Shown here piece by piece: positions 31,566 through 36,611 of a stretch of DNA of 36,611 nt; the stretch's first letter is position 1, and each line of letters starts with the position of its first letter. A program made the position numbers and the translations under genes. The notes under the pieces are model-generated. The model was not told the origin of the DNA. It searched no databases and worked only from the letters and a program-made list of their open reading frames with translations. Source of the DNA: Chlamydiota bacterium (lineage in GTDB: Bacteria > Auribacterota > UBA3054 > B51-G9); the NCBI GenBank assembly GCA_003648225.1, contig QMOL01000001.1, positions 1-36,611 of the forward strand. The letters run 5' to 3'.

Positions 31566-31569
31566 TCAA
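31518..31569. repeat. 9-base tandem array overlapping the end of mpg
   Basis: The units are TTAGGTCAA, a shortened TTAAAAA, TTAGGTTAA, TTAAGTTAA, TTAGGTCAA and TTAGATCAA. The last unit contains the TGA of mpg on the - strand (31568-31566), so the gene now ends inside the array. Confidence 0.8.
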
Positions 31570-32153
31570 CTCGGTTTCCCCGACACATATTTATTCCCAG
31601 GAATATAATATCGCCCTTTTATTTCCGTGCCCGCACGTATTCCTATTCTTTTACTTTTTTTATAGAGTGGCGGCGGTAATTCATCATCAACAATAATTAA
31701 CGGTTTTTTTAATAATGACTTTCCATTCTGGTCTCCCGTAATTCCGAACGCTACGCACAGTTTTGCGGGTCCATTCGTCAAATCAACATCTTTTTTTACT
31801 TTGCGCCTTTGCCGCATTATTTCTATCCCGCCAACCGGTTCAACCGCTCTTATGAGTACTGCAGACGCTTTACCTTTTTCTTCAGTCACCACGTTAACGA
31901 GCCAATGATTACCGTAGCAGAAATAGACATAAATAGTTCCCGGTTTGCCAAACATGGGAGCATTTCTTTTTGTTTTCCCACGTGCAGCATGATTAGCGGG
32001 GTCATTTTCCGAGAAATATGCTTCAGTTTCAACTATTCGACCACTACAGCAAATTCCGTTGTGACAATGAATTAAAATCTTCCCGAGCAAGTCCCGGGCA
32101 ACTATATCCGGTGATCGGTCATAAAATTTTTCAGTCAGAGTTTTATTTCTCAT
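31566..32153 (-). CDS. mpg: 3-methyladenine DNA glycosylase (AAG/MPG family)
   Basis: The 195-residue enzyme removes alkylated and deaminated purines such as 3-methyladenine and hypoxanthine, starting base-excision repair. Family motifs: RDLLGK (20-25), IVETEAY (40-46, with catalytic Glu42 or Glu44), GTIYVYFCYGNHWLVNVV (72-89) and LTNGPAKLC (about 125-133). Length is typical. The C-terminus ends within the flanking tandem repeat, which provides the stop codon. The -10 box ends only 5 bases before the ATG, so the message may be leaderless. Confidence 0.96.
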   Translation of the reverse strand: MRNKTLTEKFYDRSPDIVARDLLGKILIHCHNGICCSGRIVETEAYFSENDPANHAARGKTKRNAPMFGKPGTIYVYFCYGNHWLVNVVTEEKGKASAVLIRAVEPVGGIEIMRQRRKVKKDVDLTNGPAKLCVAFGITGDQNGKSLLKKPLIIVDDELPPPLYKKSKRIGIRAGTEIKGRYYIPGNKYVSGKPS

Positions 32154-32158
32154 ATAAA

Positions 32159-32187
32159 ATTATAGCTATAATCGGAAAATTCTTCAA
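32159..32187 (-). promoter_or_regulatory. promoter for mpg, possibly giving a leaderless message
   Basis: On the - strand TTGAAG (32187-32182), a 17-base spacer, and TATAAT (32164-32159). Five bases separate the -10 box from the ATG at 32153, so transcription would start at or next to the start codon. Confidence 0.6.
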
Positions 32188-32190
32188 CTA

Positions 32191-32219
32191 TTGACAATAA
32201 CAGCCGTTTTTTTTATACT
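32191..32219 (+). promoter_or_regulatory. sigma-70 promoter for the thioredoxin-TPR gene
   Basis: TTGACA (32191-32196), a 17-base spacer containing a T-run, and TATACT (32214-32219). The predicted start near 32226 leaves a leader of about 32 bases. Its -35 box lies only 3 bases from the -35 box of the opposite mpg promoter. Confidence 0.75.
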
Positions 32220-32257
32220 TTTACAATAAAATTTATAATAAATAATAATAATAGATT

Positions 32258-33124
32258 ATGGAAAATCCAACTGTAAACATTAATAATATAGCTGAACTTA
32301 ATTCAGTAATCGAAAAAGCCGGAAAAGAAACTCTGCTCATTATCGATTTCTGGGCGCCGTGGTGCCAACCGTGCAAATCGCTGGGACCTGTCCTCGAGGC
32401 AGCGGTAAAAAAGCACGTGCCAAAAGTTCAGCTTGTAAAAATTGACATTGATCAAAACAAATCTCTCGCGGCACAGTTTAAAATACAAAGTATTCCAGCG
32501 GTAAAATTTGTTCTTGACGGAAAGATTGTCGCTGATTTCGTCGGCGCGCAACCTGCGTCAATTATTGAACAGTACATTTCAAAATTATTACCCGAAGCTG
32601 TTGAAGAACAAAACAAACTTAAACTTGCTGAAGATGAATTAAAAGCGGGTAATTATAAAAAGGCGGAAGAAATATTTTCAGAAGTATTGCTGAATGATCC
32701 GGAATCGTCGGAAGCACATCTTGGTTTGACAAAATGTTATTTTGTTAATAAAGATGTTGAAAAAGCGCGGGAACATTTTGAGAAAATTAATGACCCTAAA
32801 TTTCTTAAGGAAAAAGAAGATTTAGAAAATTTAATTTTTATTCTTGAAGAATGCGAAAAGAGTAGTGGTAAAGATATTACAGCAAAAAAAGCAATGGAGA
32901 ATCCAGCGGATTTAGAAGCTAATTTCAAATGGGCATGCTGCCTCGCGACTGATGGAGATTATACCGCGGCATTTGAAGCTCTGCTCACAATAATATCGCG
33001 GGACAGGAAATTTCGCAAAGATAGTCCACGGAAAATATTAATTTCGTTATTTAATTTACTTGGAGATAAAAATCCACTTGTAACTGAATATCGACAACGC
33101 CTCGCGAAAACATTATATATTTAA
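32258..33124 (+). CDS. thioredoxin-TPR protein (CnoX/YbbN-like)
   Basis: The 288-residue product combines a thioredoxin domain (about 1-108) with TPR-like repeats (about 115-288: LKLAEDELKAGNYKKAEEIFSEVLLNDPESSEAHLGLTKCY, then a second pair). Length and layout match CnoX/YbbN, which protects proteins from oxidation and hands them to GroEL and DnaK. The active site WCQPCK is intact (C36, C39), unlike Escherichia coli CnoX, which lacks a working pair, so this version should have redox activity. The N-terminal segment LIIDFWAPWCQPCK and the IPAVKFV cis-Pro loop are typical. Cytoplasmic, no signal peptide. Confidence 0.9.
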   Translation: MENPTVNINNIAELNSVIEKAGKETLLIIDFWAPWCQPCKSLGPVLEAAVKKHVPKVQLVKIDIDQNKSLAAQFKIQSIPAVKFVLDGKIVADFVGAQPASIIEQYISKLLPEAVEEQNKLKLAEDELKAGNYKKAEEIFSEVLLNDPESSEAHLGLTKCYFVNKDVEKAREHFEKINDPKFLKEKEDLENLIFILEECEKSSGKDITAKKAMENPADLEANFKWACCLATDGDYTAAFEALLTIISRDRKFRKDSPRKILISLFNLLGDKNPLVTEYRQRLAKTLYI

Positions 33125-33252
33125 TTAGAATCTCATATCCAAAATGTAGAAAATTCAATTTGGCCCGATCGTTCAGGAGAAATTTATCCAGGCGGAACCA
33201 ACGAATAAAATTAACTGTCCCGACAAACGAATAACATAACAAAAAAATCAAA

Positions 33253-34914
33253 ATGAAACAAGTATCAACATTAAGAAAAGTAAGGATAAAATATCAGCCT
33301 AAGTTACCGCCTGTTTTTGCTAAGAGCGGAATGAAAATCAGCATTGTTCCCGGTAAAAAAACTACTGCCGCAAGTAATGCCGCACAAATTAAAAAATTAT
33401 TTAAAAATATTTATGGCGCGCCGACGGTAACATTCAAAGCAGACAAGAAAGCTGAACATCCCGTTAAAAATGTCGGTGTAATTCTTTCCGGCGGACAAGC
33501 TCCCGGCGGGCATAATGTTATTGCCGGAATATTTGACGCGCTAAAAGCCGCGAACAAAAAAAATAAGCTTTATGGATTTCTCGGTGGGCCATCTGGACTT
33601 ACCAATAACGATTATATTGAACTAACCCCGAAAATAATGAACGATTATCGAAATTCCGGTGGTTTTGATATTATCGGTAGTGGAAGAACAAAACTTGAAA
33701 CAAAAGAACAGTTTGATGAAACACGCAAGAATCTTGATGAACTTAAAATCAGCGCTGTCGTAGTTATAGGCGGAGATGATTCTAATACAAACGCGGCTTT
33801 GCTTGCTGAATATTTCGCAGCGGAAAAAGCAGGCATTCAGATTATCGGCGTTCCAAAAACAATCGATGGCGACCTGAAAAATAATCAGATAGAAACTTCC
33901 TTCGGTTTTGATACCGCTTCGAAATGCTATAGTGAACTTGTAGGCAATATATGCCGTGACGTTAATTCAGCAAAAAAATACTGGCACTTCATCAAACTGA
34001 TGGGAAGGAGTGCGAGTCATATCGCTTTAGAAGTTGCATTACAAACCCAGCCGAACATAACGATTATTTCTGAAGAGGTTGCTGCTAAAAAGAAAACGCT
34101 GAAACAAGTCGTTAGCGAAATAGTTAATATAATTGTCAAGCGGTCAAAAAAAGGTAAAGATTTCGGAGTGATTCTTATTCCGGAAGGATTGATTGAATTT
34201 ATTCCTGAAGTTAAAAAACTTATTGGTGAACTTAATGATTTGCTCGCTAAAGAAGAGAAATATTTTAAGACATTAGAATCTGCAGATGAACGGGCACAAT
34301 TTATAAACAGAAAACTTACTCAGAAAACTTCACAACTTTACTCTTCTTTGCCGTGGACAATACAGCAGCAGTTGATAATGGATCGCGATCCTCACGGCAA
34401 TGTTCAGGTTTCCAGAATTGAAACTGAAAAACTGCTTATCGAATTAGTGGAAGAATGGCTGACTCAGCTTAAATTAAAAGAAAAATACAAAGGAAATTTT
34501 TCCGCGCAAAATCATTTCTTCGGGTATGAAGGCAGATGCGCTGCACCGTCAAATTTTGACGCTGATTATTGTTATTCACTCGGATTTGGTGCCGCAGCGC
34601 TAATCCAGGCGGGTCTTACAGGTTATATGTCAAGTGTAAAAAATCTAGATAAATCCGCAACAAAATGGATCGCTGGTGGTGTTCCGCTGACTATGATGAT
34701 GAACATGGAACGCCGTCACGGCAAAGCGAAACCGGTTATTAAAAAAGCTCTTGTTGAGCTTAAAGGTAATCCATACAAAAAACTTATCAAAAATAAAAAA
34801 GAATGGGCGGAAACAGAAAATTATCTCGATGCGGGACCAATTCAGTATTTTGGACCGCCGAGTGTGTGCGACCAACCGACAGAAACATTAAAACTTGAGA
34901 AAAAGAGAAAATAA
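33253..34914 (+). CDS. pfp: pyrophosphate-dependent 6-phosphofructokinase
   Basis: The 553-residue enzyme phosphorylates fructose 6-phosphate with pyrophosphate, a reversible glycolytic step. Motifs: GGQAPGGHN (80-88), GGDDS (173-177), PKTIDGDLKN (201-210) and MGRSASHIALE (about 245-255). The GGDDS and TIDGDLKN combination marks the PPi-dependent type; ATP enzymes have GGDGS/T and a Gly where this has Lys. Its length matches the long PPi-PFK group of plants, spirochaetes and Chlamydiae. It implies that glycolysis in this organism can save ATP. No obvious promoter lies in the 128-base gap. A terminator follows. Confidence 0.96.
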   Translation: MKQVSTLRKVRIKYQPKLPPVFAKSGMKISIVPGKKTTAASNAAQIKKLFKNIYGAPTVTFKADKKAEHPVKNVGVILSGGQAPGGHNVIAGIFDALKAANKKNKLYGFLGGPSGLTNNDYIELTPKIMNDYRNSGGFDIIGSGRTKLETKEQFDETRKNLDELKISAVVVIGGDDSNTNAALLAEYFAAEKAGIQIIGVPKTIDGDLKNNQIETSFGFDTASKCYSELVGNICRDVNSAKKYWHFIKLMGRSASHIALEVALQTQPNITIISEEVAAKKKTLKQVVSEIVNIIVKRSKKGKDFGVILIPEGLIEFIPEVKKLIGELNDLLAKEEKYFKTLESADERAQFINRKLTQKTSQLYSSLPWTIQQQLIMDRDPHGNVQVSRIETEKLLIELVEEWLTQLKLKEKYKGNFSAQNHFFGYEGRCAAPSNFDADYCYSLGFGAAALIQAGLTGYMSSVKNLDKSATKWIAGGVPLTMMMNMERRHGKAKPVIKKALVELKGNPYKKLIKNKKEWAETENYLDAGPIQYFGPPSVCDQPTETLKLEKKRK

Positions 34915-34938
34915 TAATTTTTTATTTTCAAAATATAT

Positions 34939-34970
34939 AAAAAAGCCCCGATAAAAATCGGGGCTTTTTT
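34939..34970 (+). terminator. intrinsic terminator after pfp
   Basis: A perfect 14-base stem (AAAAAAGCCCCGAT at 34939-34952 and ATCGGGGCTTTTTT at 34957-34970) with an AAAA loop is followed by more T. It lies 25 bases after the pfp stop. Confidence 0.95.
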
Positions 34971-34974
34971 TCAG

Positions 34975-35228
34975 AAAACACCCAATTCTTTTTTACATCG
35001 GCGAACGTTTATGTTCGCGAACTTACAAACGTTACTTTTCACACAATTAAATGTTTTCCCTGTTCGCGCAGCGGGTCGAAGATGCGCTTTGGAATAAGCT
35101 AAGCGTAACGTCTTTTTTGTTTTTCGAATATTATGCATTCTGCAGTCGCCCTCGCTGAGGTAGGAATTAATTCCGCCTATACGGATCTTCGACCGCAGCC
35201 GATGGCAGCGGCTACAATATATTTCCAT
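34975..35228. repeat. GC-rich intergenic element with long inverted repeat
   Basis: The stretch is less AT-rich than its flanks and is bracketed by GGTCGAAGAT (35074-35083) and ATCTTCGACC (35185-35194), a perfect 10-base inverted repeat about 100 bases apart. A GCGAAC/GTTCGC hairpin lies at 35000-35017 and a CGCAGCC/GGCAGCG-type imperfect palindrome at about 35194-35212. An 85-codon - strand frame through it is composed of these palindromes and is not considered a gene. It resembles a dispersed repeat of the same general kind as 8240-8345. Confidence 0.45.
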
Positions 35229-35280
35229 ATTTTAATCAACGTTTCTTAGTCGGATTATAAAAACCGGGTGTCTATATATA

Positions 35281-35309
35281 TTGACACAAATTATAAATAA
35301 TAGTACAAT
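35281..35309 (+). promoter_or_regulatory. sigma-70 promoter for the tandem-repeat secreted protein
   Basis: TTGACA (35281-35286), a 17-base spacer, and TACAAT (35304-35309). The predicted start near 35316 leaves a leader of about 36 bases before the ATG at 35352. Confidence 0.75.
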
Positions 35310-35351
35310 AAGTTAGTAAAGTTTAATTTTTAACATCTATCATTTGCTATC

Positions 35352-36611
35352 ATGAAAACTAAATTTTTTATAAAAATATTTGTCACTTTTACATTCCTCT
35401 TTTCTTTATCAACTTTCGCCGGAGAATCCGCCCTCTGGATTGCTCCAAGCGAAGACATTGTTGGTACCGGAAAAGTTGAATGCTCTAACGGAATTAATGA
35501 CTGGCATATTAGAATTAAAAGCGACAAACTTAATTCCGTTAATCCGGCTGCTTGGCGCATAAGCGGAGGACTCTGGTATTCAATGGTGGATATCGGTCAA
35601 TGGCGCACTCCATATGACGCTGCATTTAACTGGTCAAACCCCCTTTTAAAAGTTAAAAAATCCGGTGGAACTGCTGATTTATTTTTTGACCCTCTATTAG
35701 CCTGGCCGGGAAATGTTTTTAAAGTTGAAGCTATTCTTAATGTTAATAATGTTTTGACCTGGTATGTTATCAGCAATGGTGAAGGTTGGAAGCCGGGCGC
35801 AGTATGGCGGGGACAAAGCGGTTATGACAAACTTGGAAGAAAAAACAAAGAAGCTGACGGAATCCGCGACTGGGAAATAGAAATCAAAAGCCCCTTCCTT
35901 GATGACTCTCCGGCGAGAGTAGATGTTTGGATACCTTATAAACCTATCGGTTCACGGCTTACTCGCTCGGGATGCTTCGATGAATGGAGCTCCGAAAAAA
36001 CTGTTCAGAGGAGAAAAGCGATGCCGGCTGATTTTAACTGGTCAGCTGAAAAAATGACCATATTTATTAACCCTGTTCTCGCTTGCGGCGGTGACCAATT
36101 TATTGTGCGCGCCGTTATGAAAGATGGCAGTTGGGCTCACTGGAAAGTTATTGGTTTAGGAAGTAACTGGCAACCGGGCGGTGAATGGTTTGGGCAGGAT
36201 AATCAGGATTTTGTCGGCGCAAACAGTTCAAAACCAAATGGCGTTTCCGACTGGCACCTTCAAGTTGAATCGCCCGATTTAAATTCACCTGTAAGATGGA
36301 TGGTTAAAGGAGCGAAATCTGTATATGAGTATGCCGCCAACGGACAAAAACTTTTAGACTCCGGAAATCATCCTCTACATGTTAATTCAGCCGGCACAAA
36401 AGCGGATTTGTTTTTCGAGCCGGTAATGGAACGCGCCGGGGATATTTTTTATGTTTCTGCCGTGCTTGCTGACGGCACTTTGCTTAATTGGGGCGTTACA
36501 AGCACACGCCAATTGAGAAGTAAAGAAGTAAAATGGCTTGGCCAGGTTCCCAACGTTCAAAAAGATGTGGTGTTTAATAAAACTACTAATTCTGTTAATC
36601 AATGGGGCATA
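35352..36611 (+). CDS. secreted protein built of tandem ~120-residue modules (partial)
   Basis: The frame opens at ATG 35352 and stays open for 420 codons to the window end. A signal peptide (about 1-23, ending STFA) is followed by three full modules and the start of a fourth. Each has a (N/R/S)DW(H/E)(I/L) block (G48-S62, G170-D185, G297-S312) and, about 60 residues later, a D-L-F-F-(D/E)-P block (107-141, 234-268, 350-384) with a G-x-x-F-x-V-x-A pattern ending in a Trp strand. A fourth block begins at about 412 (SVNQWGI). Many conserved Trp and Gly residues suggest repeated beta-sandwich or carbohydrate-binding modules. No family recognised. A strong promoter lies upstream; no Shine-Dalgarno site is visible. 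Confidence 0.85.
   Translation, partial: MKTKFFIKIFVTFTFLFSLSTFAGESALWIAPSEDIVGTGKVECSNGINDWHIRIKSDKLNSVNPAAWRISGGLWYSMVDIGQWRTPYDAAFNWSNPLLKVKKSGGTADLFFDPLLAWPGNVFKVEAILNVNNVLTWYVISNGEGWKPGAVWRGQSGYDKLGRKNKEADGIRDWEIEIKSPFLDDSPARVDVWIPYKPIGSRLTRSGCFDEWSSEKTVQRRKAMPADFNWSAEKMTIFINPVLACGGDQFIVRAVMKDGSWAHWKVIGLGSNWQPGGEWFGQDNQDFVGANSSKPNGVSDWHLQVESPDLNSPVRWMVKGAKSVYEYAANGQKLLDSGNHPLHVNSAGTKADLFFEPVMERAGDIFYVSAVLADGTLLNWGVTSTRQLRSKEVKWLGQVPNVQKDVVFNKTTNSVNQWGI

Noticed and set aside
34971..35228. 85-codon - strand ORF
   Set aside because: It is made of palindromic repeat sequence, lacks a ribosome site and does not resemble a protein family.

Overview
The window is AT-rich bacterial chromosome with a dense mix of core metabolic genes and exported accessory genes. 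Several features together point to the PVC superphylum, most likely a Lentisphaerota- or Kiritimatiellota-like bacterium: a protein with a PEP-CTERM sorting tail, a TIGR04073-like exosortase-associated protein, a Tat-exported formylglycine sulfatase next to an ECF sigma/anti-sigma pair, a large GH43-like multidomain secreted enzyme, a FloA flotillin, and a PPi-dependent phosphofructokinase. This assignment is inferred from gene content; there is no rRNA or tRNA gene in the window to confirm it.

Layout. Positions 1-192 hold the 3' end of a + strand gene that meets a bidirectional terminator. A - strand run (6118 to 282) then holds floA, a small membrane-anchored partner, a sulfatase, an ECF sigma factor, a one-pass anti-sigma candidate and two very basic secreted proteins. 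The + strand from 6292 to 16041 carries frr, thrC, a lipoprotein, creD, two half-size permeases, a beta-propeller/phosphoesterase lipoprotein, an apparently exported MTA/SAH-nucleosidase-like protein, an SGNH hydrolase and a PEP-CTERM protein. On the - strand follow a TlpA-like thioredoxin (16142-16693), a 650-base repeat-rich gap and the GH43-like gene (17410-20664). The TIGR04073-like gene (+) diverges from that GH43-like gene. Then come a purD-guaB-unknown - strand run (25449 to 21385), a DUF4139 protein, lipA, a zinc-ribbon protein and a glycosidase-like membrane protein (+), alr and mpg (-), a thioredoxin-TPR chaperone-like gene and PPi-phosphofructokinase (+), and finally a tandem-repeat secreted protein that runs off the right end.

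Regulatory structure is unusually readable. Good -35/-10 pairs with 17-base spacers lie before floA, frr, tlpA, the TIGR04073-like gene, the thioredoxin-TPR gene and the last gene. The sigma gene and the anti-sigma gene share the bipartite motif TACAATAAA-N12-GCGTCAT at identical spacing, a candidate self-recognised ECF promoter. Three divergent gene pairs have promoters packed back to back or overlapping.

The most distinctive genome-scale signal is a set of short tandem repeats with unrelated 7- to 14-base units, found in many of the intergenic gaps. One (10 x 9 bases) directly precedes lipA, one supplies the stop codon of mpg, and one appears inserted in frame in the GH43-like coding sequence. 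I see no CRISPR array, prophage, transposase gene, tRNA or rRNA.
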